A stretch of 64,000 bases of DNA from Chondrilla cf. caribensis (GCA_964020155.1 OZ026550.1:1913852-1977851); one strand, 5' to 3'; counted from the first letter of the stretch, positions 27,329-40,200 are shown. Translations and numbers: made by a program. Notes: generated by a model from the letters alone, not told the origin.

Positions 27329-28365
27329 GTGCAATGTCATTACAGACTCACTGTCAAACTAATCCTCATCTTTAGGTTTCACATCAAGAAAACAAAGAGA
27401 GTGCACTAAATTTAGACTCAATGAACATTAAATCCGCTGAACAATTGAAAGGAAAGGATCTCTTGGAGGACCGAAGTGCACTAGTATATCTCATGCCCAT
27501 CCTCATTTACATTACTAGCGGAATGTGTCTCATGAAGTTTGTCTCACAAAAGAGGAATTGGATTACAGAGATACTTGTACAGTCATCAATGGCCAGGTGT
27601 ACAGTAAGGTCAACAATGATCACATCATGGTTGGTCGGTATTCTACTCTTTGCCCAATATTTCCTCATTATTTGTCATTTTGATAAGGCCATTGACACCC
27701 TTCCCACTTTCCTTGCTCACAAGGACTTCTTCAAAACACAGACTTTGGTTATGTACATACAATTTGGCTACTTTATAGCTGTGCTTCTTGCCGAGGTGCC
27801 CTGCTTGTGGATGTTCTTTTGCAAAATGAAGTTTACGACAATTGGATCTACAAGTAACTTTGGGAAAGACCACATTAAATCAGGGTTGGAGCACACAATG
27901 ATCACATTCGGATACATTGGAATAGTCCTATACACACAGATCCAGTCAGTGTATGCAATGTACTTAGTTGTTTATTCCTTTGTCAGACCACTCCATTGTC
28001 TTATAATAGCTACAACAACCATGATATCGATGTTTGCCATAATTTTCACACTAACTGTTATTCAATTTTATGCTTTCCGTATCAGAAGGGGACCATGTTG
28101 GGTACATATTTATAATCTGATGACTGTACTTTCAGTGGTCACAACACTCCTCCTCTTCCTGGTGTACATTGGTTTTCTTTGGACTGAAAGTGGATCACAA
28201 TCAAAAAAAATCTTTAATTGGGACACCATTGTGAATTCTGTTTTCTCCTTTATCCTACTTGGTGCAATGGGATACATTTTCAAGACGCTGATCTACCACA
28301 AGGCAATGAAGGAGATGGATACAGCCAAGAGTGATCCAGAGAGACAGCCTCTTGTTGAAAAATAA
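26455..28365 (+). CDS. Family B membrane protein B2
   Basis: Exons 26,455-26,973 and 27,376-28,365, phase 0 intron (donor GTAAGG, acceptor TTTAG), 502 residues. It is the closest paralog of B1: the same signal peptide, CTHLPC, YNC, DCCDP, NC, YCW and LC cysteines, and NVS-type sites partly lost (DVS replaces NVS). Exon 2 carries the spans, the shared QSSMARCTVRSTM segment ahead of span 2, the TFGYIGIVLYTQIQSV segment in span 4 and LLGAMGYIF in span 7. The tail is KSDPERQPLVEK. Substitutions relative to B1 cluster in exon 1 and in the first loops, which suits a diversifying ectodomain, though I have not counted synonymous sites. The intron (402 bases) is dominated by a CA tract. Function unknown. 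Confidence 0.85.
27052..27325. repeat. (CA)n tract in the B2 intron, internally duplicated
   Basis: CA repeat with two copies of a CAGTGTCACAC plus CATGTACAC pattern about 104 bases apart (27,130 and 27,232), so it grew by unit duplication relative to B1. It ends 50 bases before the acceptor at 27,375. Confidence 0.9.
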
Positions 28366-30350
28366 AAGGATCGCATGATATTCCAATTCATTACTTTAAG
28401 AATTTAATATCCTAATGCATGAAACAATTTTGTTCCCTTTTTAGTTGTAGTGCTGCTGCTTATGATTAAACAGTGGAATATTATAGGCACTTATTAACCA
28501 GTTATTAATTAATAATAATAAAAATTCACAGCTATGTATGACCATTTGTGATAGACTATTGATTATGGACAATTAATGTATCATATATTATTATATGGAA
28601 TTATTTAATAGAATTGCCGGTAAATACACATAATCCATTTCATTTGCTCAATTCAGTGATGATAAATGTATGTAGTTTAATGGCGAAATACAAATATATA
28701 CATATTGAAATTTATATACATTCTTAAGAGTATTAGTTACCATGGAAACACTGTCATCACACAGATATAATCAGATACATTACATTCCATGATATACATT
28801 ATGGTTTATATATATATATATATATTATATAGAATAGTATATAGTTACATATGGTATATATGGTATACATTTACATGTGCACTAGATATAACTTTGAGTG
28901 ACTGTTATAATTATAATTCTTAACGGATGCTTTTATTATAGTGGCCATAATTAGCTGCTGTGCATGTGGATGTATATTATCCACTAAGCATCAATGGAGA
29001 TGTACGAGTGCATTATATCTTAGCTGTCCTTATGAGATGATGAGCATTAAGTTGTTCAACCATTGGATACAAATTTCGATATTAACTCAATTAAATTCCC
29101 ACATACATATACATGTTTGACATAATCCTCTTTGCATGTACTAGTATGCATGTAGTAGATGTGCACATATTTAAAATTATTATTTTGTTAGGTATCTGTA
29201 GCACATCTACAAATTCCCATTGGTCCAATAGGGAGTTTCAATATTTTACCATGACTACCATAAAAGGTAAGTACAGTACAATATTACCAGCCCCTCCCTA
29301 ATCATAATAATATTATACAGAGTGTACTACATGAAAGTCCCTCATGCTTTGATTACGTATTACAGTTTGAGGTAGTGGATTTATTATGGCTGAAGTTACA
29401 TACATAGCATTGAAAATAAGGTTTCCAATTTCAACATTGAACTGAAGACTATGAAATGAGTAAACAGCTGATATGTGTACTCATTGCTACATTGAATACA
29501 TGAGCTAGAGTAGTTGGGGTTGTGCATGTTATTGGTGGCACTAGTATCATTCTGACCATTTTCAACCATTAAATACAATTTTCAATAATAGATAACCAAA
29601 ATTCCCACACACTCCCAGGTATGACATAGTCCTGATTACACACAATGTACTGTAGTACATACGCACGTGTACATATGTACATGCTTCATGGTGCTGATGG
29701 TACTTGTATGTGTATATAGGAAGCAATCCAATGCACTATACTACGTCCAAGCAATAACAGGAATATACATCACATGGAATACATGTAAGAATATTAATGT
29801 TCTCAGCCCATTTCTTATTATACAAGCCATACCTGGGCTGATTGATGTTACACTAAATTGAGAAATATAATATCATAATATTATTATATGATGTTTTAAT
29901 ATTTGCAATGGTTACTATCCAAACTGAGAACTCTAAATCTGTTTAGTGTACTCCATTTCTGTGTTGAATACAAGTGTGAGATGGAGTAATTTCAGGACGT
30001 ACATGAAGTATTACAGCCATCAGCTATTCCTGGAGAATAATCTCTTCTCATTCTCTCAACCATGAGTTCAGTTGTACTTCAAGAGTCCTTAATATGGAGA
30101 GGAACCTAAAGACTCCACATCATGTCAATTGGATGACTAATCAGTCAAGCAATACACATTGCCATGTCAACAATTCCAATAATATCACCAAAATTGTACT
30201 GGTTAAAAATATCTCACGTTATGTATCAATGATGCAATTATCTAATAACAGTTATTCTCAACATATTGTTAACACCTCATCATAATGAAACTGATATGTA
30301 CATGATCATCTTTGTGATTTCCCCAATAACTAGTTCTAAGGGTGTGCTGA
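28366..30350. other. B2 3' flank and type-II family B 5' flank
   Basis: 28,366-29,187 is the B2 3' flank. From 29,190 the 5' flank characteristic of B3-B6 begins (ATCTGTAGCACATCTA; TGATTACGTATTACAGTTTG; GTACATGCTTCATGGTGCTG; GGAAGCAATCCAATGCACTA). About 29,960-30,130 looks like a very old exon 1 relic: TACAAGTGTGA and CAGCTATTCCTGGA match B3 exon 1. No intact gene. Confidence 0.55.
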
Positions 30351-30352
30351 AG

Positions 30353-30425
30353 TAGTTTGGGATGTTCGTGTTTTAAATGGTGCTATTAATCATTCTGATC
30401 ACTGGTGTGTGTTATGTGTACCTAT
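30353..30425 (+). pseudogene. Truncated family B exon 1 (start only)
   Basis: GTTTGGGATGTTCGTGTTTT and CACTGGTGTGTG match the first about 20 codons of B4-B6. A TAA interrupts codon 5, and similarity ends after about 65 bases, where another copy of the 5' flank starts. It is a leftover of an unequal crossover between units. Confidence 0.65.
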
Positions 30426-30429
30426 TAAC

Positions 30430-31341
30430 AGTCCCTCAGTATGACAGTTTGAGGTAATGAATTTATTACGTCTCAAGTTACATAACATTGAAAATACATG
30501 CTTCCATATTCAAATTCAACAATGCAATATTTAAACCGGAGGCTACGAAATGATTAAACAGCTGACATGTGTACTCATTGCTACAATGAATACATGAGCT
30601 AGAGTAGTTGGGGTTGTGCATGTTATTGGTGGCACTCCTTTCCATTCTGACCATTTTCAACCATTAAATACAATTTTCAATAATAAATTATCAAAATTCC
30701 CACACACTCCCAGGTATGACATAATCCTTTTGTACACAATGCACTGTAGTACATACGCACATGTACATGTGTACATGCTTCATGGTGCTGATGGCACTTG
30801 TATGTATATATATATATATAGGAAGCAATCCAATGCACTATACTACGTCCAAGCAATAAGAGGAATATACACCACATGGAATACATGTAAGAATATTAAT
30901 GTTCTCAGCCCATTTCTTATTGTACAAGCCATACCTAAGCTGATGTTACACTAAATTGGAAAATATAATAATATAACCATTTTGAAATAATTGTTTTTCA
31001 AACTAAAAATTCTAAATCTGTTTAGTGTACTCCATTTCTGTGTTGAATACAAGTGTGAGATGGAGTAATTTCAGGACGTACATGAAATGTTACTGCATGC
31101 CATCAGCTATTCCTGGAGAATAATCTCTTCTCATTCTCTCAACCATGAGTTCAGTTGTACTTCAAGAGTACCTAATATTATGGAGAGGAACCTAAAGACT
31201 CCACATCATATGGATGTCAATTGGATGACTAATCAGTCAAACAAAACACATTACCATGTAAACTATTTCCAATAAAATCACCAAAATTGTGCCTTCGTAC
31301 AATCATATATACTGGCTATAAATATCTCACGTTAGCCATGA
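30430..31341. other. Second copy of the family B 5' flank, upstream of B3
   Basis: Repeats 29,340-30,290 (GAGCTAGAGTAGTTGGGGTT; GGAAGCAATCCAATGCAC; CATTTCTGTGTTGAATACAA). No gene. TATATATATATATA is at about 30,806-30,820. Confidence 0.6.
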
Positions 31342-31352
31342 TGCAATTAATA

Positions 31353-31661
31353 CGAAATCTGAATTCTGAAAGTGGAATTCAGCCTGCTGAGAGAGAAAGG
31401 AGAAAAGCGAAAAACCGGCAACTGCGGGACCCGAACCCAGGGTGTCTGACTAAAGCCGCCATAAACCACTGAGCCACGAAGCCACCACAGAAGCCAGCCC
31501 CCCACAATTCTCCTTTCATACTACACCGGTGGTACTGCTGACTGCAGTCTCACATCGGCGAGACCACACGGCTGTGTGGAATATCGCGAGATGATGTAAC
31601 AGTTCTTTTACTAACTTCGTTAGATATCTTCACTACTACTCCTAGTCTACTCGGTTTTTAG
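31353..31661 (-). mobile_element. SINE-like element with tRNA-type A and B boxes
   Basis: Flanked by an exact 11-base duplication TGCAATTAATA (31,342-31,352 and 31,662-31,672). B-family flanks elsewhere (about 30,230 and 48,180) show no comparable insertion. On the minus strand it carries TGGCTCAGTGG (A-box-like), then GGGTTCGGGTCCC (B-box-like), followed by TTTTT. The tRNA-like part folds poorly (weak acceptor and D stems), so this is a tRNA-derived element rather than a working tRNA gene. No poly(A) tail is obvious. Confidence 0.65.
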
Positions 31662-31837
31662 TGCAATTAATATCAAATATCAGTTATTCTCAACATATCG
31701 TTAACACCTCATCATAATGAAACTGAAAGGTGCATGATCATCTTTTAGATTTCCCCAATGAAGTGTACCAGGAGTACATAAATTGACTAATGTGTGTGCT
31801 CATAACTAGTTCTAAGGGTGTGCTGAAGTAGTTTGGG

Positions 31838-34173
31838 ATGTTTTTGATGATGCTATTAATCAGTCTGACCACTGGTGTGTGGTCCAGTGAGTGTCCTCAA
31901 CTTGGTTGTATCAAGAATATGAAAGATTTGATGACAAACTACAAGTGTGACCAGTCCTCAGCTATTCCTGGAAAAGATTCGATTTTCAGTCCCTCAGCCG
32001 CTAGCATCTATGATAACATCCGAGTTGTGTACTACAGCATCTCAATAGGGAACAGTACTGAGGAATCTACGCTAACAAGAGAGCCTACATATGTAGGGAA
32101 ATGCTGTGATCCTTCCATCACAGCCACCTGCAAAGTGTACTTTGTGTACTCTCATTCCATATTTTATAACATTTTGCCTAACGTACTAAACTACCTGGCC
32201 TTTTTAAGGAAACCTGGTTACACATCGATCTTAGCTCAAAACTATGTACATCAGTACTGTTGGGAACCACGACCATTTTGCGCCTTTGGTAATTTCGACT
32301 TTGAACAAATTTTTCAAGATTTCTCACAACAGGTAAACCAATGTGAATGTGTTATCATTAATTTTAGTTATAAATACGAGACTTGAATCTTTAGTAAAAT
32401 ACAAAAGTACCAATTGTAAAGTATGCGATACATTTTTCCGATGTTGTAGTGTGGAATTTAGTCTGTTCTTCACACATTCAAGTAAACCTTAAACTCAGTC
32501 CAGGACCTGAGGTGTACAGATTAGACATACTTTAGGGTTTAGGTTTCAGGCATGGGAGAGGTGGATTGACTGGTATGGGATCATGAACACCCAAAGACTG
32601 TACTTCCATCCAAGGGCCTGTCAATATGCATTGCCAACTACTCTGTATTCACCACCTGTCATTTGTGAAAGATGAGGTGGATTAATTAATGTGTTTGGCG
32701 GATTAGCTTGATCTCTACCACTAATGACTATATTATACTTATTGCCTGGTATTGAGTAACTGCAGTGAGTACAAGGTTTGGTTGATATATCACGGATGGC
32801 AGAATAACAAAAATTCACTGTACCTGTTATACAGTATAACTATAGTTTGTACCTATAGCTATATTTGAAGACGTGCTTTGGTGTATTCATAAGTACCCAA
32901 TACATGTGTACTTTAATCATGTTGGCATGCTTCTTTTATTTAGGTTATGATTAGATTATGATCAAATTTAGGTTATGCATGATTAATATTTCATATTATT
33001 ATCATACTTAACAAATTTAAAATATAATATTATGTTTATTAGTATCAATAATTATATAAAAATGAAAATTGTTCCCATACTCTTGTATTACATGGTATTT
33101 GTCTTTATAATTAATTAAACCAGGCACATTGCACATCAAATTGATTATTAATTGTCTTATTGGCCATATTATCACAATTTATTTGTTTTATTTGCTAGGT
33201 GATAAGATTATATCCTAATGAAGAAATATTATACTCTTCAACACATTTGACTCCTGAGAGATTTGTACATAATGGAAGAACAATATCATTTTACATCATA
33301 CCTATTCTTGTATTCATTTTCTCTGGACTGGTTCTATCAGGATACATTGCATTGAAGAGGACACTGATCAGGGAAACACTCACACAGTCATCAATGGCTT
33401 TGTACACAGTGAGGTCTGTGATGGTAGTATCCTGGGTGATGAGCGTTTTGCTCTTTGCACAATTCTTTAAAACCTATCGTCGTTTTCAAGTGGCCTTGGA
33501 CACCCATCCTACTCTCAAAGCATTCAGGGACTTCTTTAGTCTACAGGTTCTTTTCGGATACTTTCAGCTTGCCACATTCACTGTTGTGGTTCTCATCGAG
33601 GTACCAGCTCTCATTGTTATCTGTTACAAAATGAATAAACCACCACAGCTCATCTCCACAGTGTTGCCATCCAGTAGATGTGATAAACTATCATCAGTAC
33701 TAATCTATGTACTTGGCACATTCGGTTGCATTGGGATAGTCCTTTACGTACAGATCCAGGCAGTGTTCCTAGTTCACATGGTTATATTCTGCTTGTACTA
33801 TCCAATGGATAGCATTATGCATGTGACCAAAACATTGACAGTAGTAGTAATGCTAATTTTCCTTTTCGTACTACTACAAAAGAGAGTTATCGACTGTGGG
33901 AAACGAAAATGCTCAGGTGCAACTGTGCTAAATACATCTATAATTCTCATTGCATGGATGATAACAGCATTGGTCTTGCAGGTATTCTTCGAAATGTACC
34001 TTAAACCCCCCCAAGCATCTTTCAATACAGGCACAATCCTGAACTCTTTATTCTCCTCTACTTTACTTGGTGTGATGGGATACATTTTCAAGAAGGTGAT
34101 CTACCAGAAGGTGAAGAAGGAGATGAGCACAGCCAAAAGTGATCCAGAGAGGCAGCCTCTTGTTGAAATGTGA
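31838..34173 (+). CDS. Family B membrane protein B3
   Basis: Exons 31,838-32,332 and 33,199-34,173, phase 0 intron (donor GTAAAC, acceptor TTGCTAG), 489 residues. Signal peptide MFLMMLLISLTTGVWS, then CPQLGC, YKC, KCCDP, TC, YCWEP and FC: the same eight cysteines as B1 but otherwise strongly diverged. Spans at about 194-216, 238-255, 281-308, 333-365 (long), 378-395, 408-432 and 442-467. Loops after spans 1 (LKRTLIRE), 3 (KMNKPP) and 5 (QKRVIDCGKRK) and the tail are basic, giving an N-out, C-in seven-span topology. The tail is KSDPERQPLVEM. AATAAA is near 34,312. It founds the second subfamily (B3-B6), which has an 0.8-0.9 kb intron without CA repeats. Function unknown; receptor-like by layout only. 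Confidence 0.85.
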
Positions 34174-34669
34174 GGATTATCTTTTGGGTTCTCAGCTTCT
34201 CTGGTATCAATTCAATTGTTACGATAGGTTGCTGTACCAACATCACTAACAGTAACAATTTATACATAACTGCTTTCACTTAATTGTAGTCAATATAACA
34301 TGTGATTCTAATAATAAAATTCTGTTAATAAAATAGTTAAAAATCAATGCCTTGCCTGTAAACATGTTTTGAAGTATATTATTAAATTTTGTTTTATGTT
34401 ATTCCACTTGATCCCATCATTTTCTGAGTTTTATAAGCATTGGCCTGTTTTAGTGAAATTACGAACATAAACATTATTATCATGGAATAGTTACATAAAT
34501 ATTAGGAAACATTATTATAGTTTGAGCACATATTAACTATATATTATGCATATTTTCAAGTATACGTAGCAAAATTAAAATGTGGATAATAGGAAAAAAT
34601 TGTTTAAAACTCAATAAGGTAAGTTGGAATGGCTATGTGAAGTAATTATCCATGTTGGTGACATCAGGG
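34174..34669. other. B3 3' flank
   Basis: Closely repeated after B6 (59,669-60,120): GCCTGTAAACATGTTTTGAA; TGAGTTTTATAAGCATTGGC. No gene seen. The similarity stops at about 34,655 (CCATGTTGGTGACATC), a duplication or insertion edge. Confidence 0.6.
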
Positions 34670-34806
34670 TGAAGGTAGGGGTAGGGGGTAGGGTCGGGTT
34701 AGGTTTTGTAGGTAGGGGCAGGGGATAGGGTTAGGTTTTAGAGGTAGGTGTAGGGTAGGGTTAGGTTTTAAAGGTAGGGGTAGGTAGGATAAGGGGTAGG
34801 GTAGGG
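34670..34806. repeat. Telomere-like G-rich repeat (TAGGG/TTAGG variants)
   Basis: Degenerate tandem array of GGTAGGGGTAGGG and GGGTTAGGTTTT units on the plus strand. It has many runs of three to five G and could form G-quadruplexes. It resembles an interstitial telomeric-type patch, but the units are irregular. Confidence 0.75.
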
Positions 34807-35235
34807 ACGTCTCAACAGCGATTGTGTTGTGAGACGACTATCATGTTGTAACGTGGTTGTAAATGTAGTTGTTGCATTACGCCACAGATGAATACGGCCG
34901 TAGGTCAGTTAATGGACCTACAATACAAGTGCCTGGTAGGCGTTTATTAATAGGCTTATAGCAATGTATGGTTGCATCATAAACCAATACTCCAACAACA
35001 CAGGTATGCGTACTGCATAATCGCCCTTACTTTTGGTTCAGTTATGGCATAATCTAGTAGTCAGTTTCCCTACCGAGGAGACACATAGCTACAGCTACCT
35101 CAAATTAAGGTCTGGTAGCATCCATTTTGTATTAGCTTTTCGATATAACAAAAGTTATTGTTAAGCTACTACTGAATACATGGTTGTGACTTGTCCCTGC
35201 TATTGTATGTTGTTTGTCCAGTTTACAGCAATTAT
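34807..35235. other. Unshared segment with a hairpin
   Basis: Opens with an inverted repeat, CGTCTCAACA (34,808-34,817) against TGTTGTGAGACG (34,825-34,836, one bulged T). The rest shows no open frame or similarity to other parts of the window. With the G-rich patch it may be one inserted block. Confidence 0.45.
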
Positions 35236-36379
35236 TCATATTCAAATAGAGTTTGAGATAATGAATTCATTACGGCTTAAGTTACGTACTACATAACATT
35301 GAAAATACATGCTTCCATATTGAAATGCAACAATGCAAAATATTAAACCGAAGACTATGAAATGAGTAAACAGCTGACATGTGTACTCATTGCTACATTG
35401 AATACATGAGCTAGAGTAGTTGGGGTTGTATGTGTTATTGGTGGCACTAGTATCATTCTGACCATTTTCAACCATTAAATACAATTTTCAATAATAGATT
35501 ACCATAATTCCCACACACTCCCAGATATGATATAATTTTTACTATTAAATTAATGTTAAATTGTTGTAATCGGTTCAAGAATTGGTGGAAGTAGGGATAA
35601 GATGATTAGTATGATAATTCCGGATGATCTACGTATAAGTAGTTCAATGTGACACTAGATGATATCCCAGTTGAACAAAATTGAATGAACTGTCACAGTA
35701 ATTGTTTTTGGAATAAATATATTTCAACAAAGATTAATGATATGATAAGACATTAAACAATTCAACATCTATACTAAGTCTTTCAAATTATAGCTTTTGT
35801 TGGCTTCAACATTGAGGAAATGTATCAAGTGTGGCATCATTTTGTTCAGAAAGTATGATAGAATCGTTTAGAACTTCGATATTACGCAATATATATCGTA
35901 GATTGCGCAATTGATAAAATGGGCAAACACAATTTTTGTATCGCTTGCCTAAGCTCCTATTCAGACGAAAGTTACATCATTCGAAAGCGCTTTTTGTCCT
36001 CTTTTCCATGATATCAAAACAATCATGCTGAATAGAATGCCAGTCCTAAGTAGAGTATTAAAGTTGTGAAGTAGCATAAATCACTAAATGCGCTAGATGA
36101 TAAGCTTTTGAATGGTATATAACACTGAGGCATTAGTGCTTTGGATCGAGCCACAAAAATTATTGAAATATGTTCCAAATTTGGAACAGAAAAGGGTACG
36201 ATGGTTAATAAAAATAATGGAATATAAATCAGTATAATATATACTGGACATACGTACTTAATGTACACAGCATCAAAGATAACACATGCACCAAAAGACT
36301 AGAATAATAACTGACACACATACCTATTAAGTGGTAGACATACAAGTAGTGGAATCCACACATTTCAAATAATTACGTA
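35236..36379. other. Chimeric flank: family B 5' flank joined to a collagen 3' flank
   Basis: 35,236-35,535 is a family B 5' flank (GTAAACAGCTGACATGTGTA). At about 35,540 it switches to the collagen 3' flank (GATAATTCCGGATGATCTAC; GATGATATCCCAGTTGAAC). 35,750-36,270 is unshared and without a gene. 36,275-36,330 matches the flank at 3282. This is the junction where the two gene arrays were joined. Confidence 0.6.
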
Positions 36380-36837
36380 CATCAATTTGGAAAGGATAGA
36401 AAGTACATACAAAAACTCAGCTCAACTAGAAGATGACAAACCAGTTCGGTTTATTCATGTGGTGATGGTAGCCCCCTCTTGATGAGCATAGACAGGAAGG
36501 TGTACAGGATAATTGCCTCACACAGTATATATCCAACCAAACACAGATAGGAGGGAAGCTCAAAAAGAACGTTCTGTAACCAATGCATTAGAAGCCTTAT
36601 GAAAGATCACGTGTGCAAAGTTTCAAAGTGTGCCTACTCTGGCTGTAAACAGTTAAACTTCACTATCAGTGGTTTTGCCCTTTAGACCATACCAACTGTT
36701 GGTGGTGAAGAATGGGAGGAATATCTAGGAAACAGTGATGAGTTTGCACCTTCTCATACCCTGCCTATACCCCATAGAACATACCTACATATCCTGTTAC
36801 CTTGTGGTATGGATACCTATTCTATACATTTGTGCAG
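36380..36837. repeat. Dispersed module D, copy 4
   Basis: Same block as at 12,115, including ATGGTAGCCCCCTCTTGATG and the tail GGTGAAGAATGGGAGGAATA, leading into a TG tract. Confidence 0.7.
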
Positions 36838-36868
36838 AATGTGTGTGTTGGTGTGTGTGTGCATATGC

Positions 36869-36941
<73 letters not shown>

Positions 36942-37090
36942 GGTGTGTTCATGCATTTTCACATCCATGTGTTTGTATGGGGATGTGTGTGAATTCCATA
37001 GGGCAAAATGGCTTCACCAAAGGTTTCACTTAATTCATTTACCATGCAGTCGTATAAGGAGCTAATATGTAATCATTGTCAGGCATCAGT
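36838..37090. repeat. (TG)n microsatellite module
   Basis: TG tract at about 36,838-36,944 and the spacer GGGCAAAATGGCTTCACCAA at about 36,999. It runs straight into the collagen copy 4 promoter region at about 37,090. Confidence 0.9.
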
Positions 37091-37158
37091 ATGATTGTGC
37101 TGCAGAAGTGTACAATGTCAATGAATATCATTTAATGTGGGTGTGCCTTTCAAATGAC

Positions 37159-37166
37159 TATAAAAA
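37159..37166 (+). promoter_or_regulatory. TATA box, collagen copy 4
   Basis: TATAAAAA in CAAATGACTATAAAAACTCT, 77 bases before the ATG at 37,236. Confidence 0.75.
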
Positions 37167-37235
37167 CTCTCTGTTCCGCTGTGGTTACCACAAACTAGCA
37201 CTAAGGAACTGAGTGTGTTGACTGAAGCTACAGTT

Positions 37236-40200
37236 ATGGCTACAAACATCCAGGTCTTTCTACAAGTTACTCTTTTGTGTTATGTGGTGACTACCAGTAT
37301 TGGGGGTATCATTGACTACGAAAAGGCATTTGCCAAACTTGAGAAGAAAGTGAATGATCTTCACCATAAGAATGAACAGCTGGAGAAGAGATTAGAGCAA
37401 CTTGAAACCAAAGGTTAGTTGCACTGAGGTTCATAGCAGAGCATATATGTACAGAATCACAAATAGCCAAGTTCTGACTGTGACTATATAGAAACAGTGT
37501 CACTGTAGCAGGTCTCCTAACAACAATTCTATCTAATATCATGGTACCTCTGTACCACGTTTTATTGAAAACACTAAAATCATCTATTGGGCAACCAAAT
37601 TGATCCGTTTCCATCTTTACTTAAGCTACTGTCAGTAAACAATTTGTCCAATATAAACTGAAAAACAAAACCAAATTGAACATACTAAACTGTTTGGAGT
37701 GGCCATGGTATAGTGACTATTCCTCAGGTTTTGAAGCCTCCCATGTACCTCTTTTGTTGTCATTATCTGTTAATATAGCTTCAGATCAGAAAAGATCATA
37801 TCTAGATTCAGAAAATTGTCTCTAGAGAGGCCCACTGTTCTGTACAAATCATATTATATAAACAGTGATTACTGTTCCCCTTGTGAGGACACATGAAAGT
37901 CTTGAGAACAACCGAAAACACCTATGCAAATATACTAAAAATGACTGTTTTGCATCAAAAATCCTACTTGAAATCAATATTTGATAGTAACAATATTATA
38001 TATGAGATAAGCAAATTAAGCAAATTATCTCTAACACAGCAATGGCATCATCATTCATCATGGCAATACATTTGATACTGTATGCACCCCCTGGTCTCTG
38101 GCAATATCTGACACATTCCTGTCTCGGTTGGTTTTTGTGCCCTTATACTTGCATACAGCTCTCATAGCACCATATTTGATGTATATAGGTATGCAAACAT
38201 AATTCATTTAGAATTTTGTATGGCTTATCTTTAGAAAGCATTGTCCACAAACTCCTCTCTTGAATACTGTTTAGTGGGGGAGAAATGTGGGAAAGAATTA
38301 GAGATTTTGTACTCAAACAATATCACTTCATTGCATTAATTTCATAATTAGTGTACAGTACTATACATGTGTTGACAATTTGCATTTGTGCTATAATTAT
38401 TATTAGGCCAGTGACGGTTAAACGGAAATTCTAACCTCGTGAAATTTTCCCACCATATAGGATGAGGTAGTTTTTGCAGGGTACAAGTTGTATATTATTA
38501 TCCCACAATAATGGTGAACACCTTGTTACCCTCCACCATTCCATCATCTCTTCATAATAGTACAAGAACGTGTGTACATAATACATAAAGGTAATTTATC
38601 AAAATTAATACTAATTGCTACCCTTTTGAACCTCGTGAACCTGTGTTATAGAAAATTTAGGTAGCTTCAACTAACAGTCCTGCATAACTGTCATGTTTTG
38701 AAGTGAATTCCTCATAACTAGTATTATCAATGAATAATAAATTGCTATAATAATATTATCCTTAGAAATAATATTATAATTAAGACTCATGTTTACATAA
38801 CATTGATGAATAATTTACTTGTTATTAACAGAATTGGACAAACCTCTCAAAAGAATGAGACGTGGAGAAGACACTGTTTCTCCAACACCTGAATTTTGCA
38901 TTTGTCCACCTGGACCACCTGGACCACGGGGTGCAGTGGGACCAAAAGGTGAAAAGGGACAGCATGGACTACAAGGCAAAAAAGGATCACACGGGTGGAA
39001 TGGAAAAAATGGTGAGAAGGGTGAAAAGGGAGATACAGGACTTCCAGGAATGGTTGGACAGAGAGGTAAACCAGGAATAAAGGGATTGGAAGGTCTAGCA
39101 GGAGTACCAGGACGCAATGGAACTAAGGGTGAAAAAGGAGAGCCAGGACCACAAGGGGTTAATGGAACAAAAGGTGAACGTGGAGAAACCGGACAGACTG
39201 GAAATAATGGACAGAAAGGTGAACCAGGACTGAAAGGAGACACAGGAGAGAAAGGACCACAAGGAGAAAGAGGACCAAAAGGAGACATAGGACCCCAAGG
39301 ATCACAAGGACAACAAGGAGTAAGAGGACCAAAAGGAGACATAGGACCTCAAGGACCACAAGGACTACAAGGAGAAAGGGGACCAAAAGGCAACATATGC
39401 ATAGGACCCCAAGGACCCCAAGGACCACAAGGACCACAAGGAGATAGAGGACCAGAAGGAGACATGGGACCACAAGGACCACAAGGACCACAAGGAGTAA
39501 GAGGACCAAAAGGAGACATAGGACCCCAAGGATTACAAGGACCACAAGGAGAAAGGGGACCAAAAGGCAACATATGCATAGGACCCCAAGGACCCCAAGG
39601 ACCACAAGGACCACAAGGAGATAGAGGACCAAAAGGAGACATAGGACCCCAAGGACAACAAGGACCACAAGGAGAAAGAGGACCAAAAGGAGACATAGGA
39701 CCCCAAGGACCACAAGGACCACAAGGAGTAAGCGGACCAAAAGGAGACATAGGACCACAAGGACCACAAGGACTACAAGGAGAAAGGGGACCAAAAGGCA
39801 ACATATGCATAGGACCCCAAGGACCCCAAGGACCACAAGGACCACAAGGAGATAGAGGACCAAAAGGAGACATGGGACCACAAGGACCACAAGGACCACA
39901 AGGAGTAAGAGGACCAAAAGGAGACATAGGACCCCAAGGATTACAAGGACCACAAGGAGAAAGGGGACCAAAAGGCAACATATGCATAGGACCCCAAGGA
40001 CCCCAAGGACCACAAGGACCACAAGGAGATAGAGGACCAAAAGGAGACATAGGACCCCAAGGACAACAAGGACCACAAGGAGTAAGAGGACCAAAAGGAG
40101 ACATAGGACCCCAAGGACCACAAGGAGTACAAGGACCACAAGGAGTAAGAGGACCAAAAGGAGACAAAGGATCCCAAGGACCACAAGGACCACAAGGACC

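Noticed and set aside
31422..31495. Functional tRNA gene on the minus strand
   Set aside because: A- and B-box-like sequences are present but acceptor and D stems pair poorly, and the sequence lies in a TSD-flanked insertion. Called SINE-like instead.
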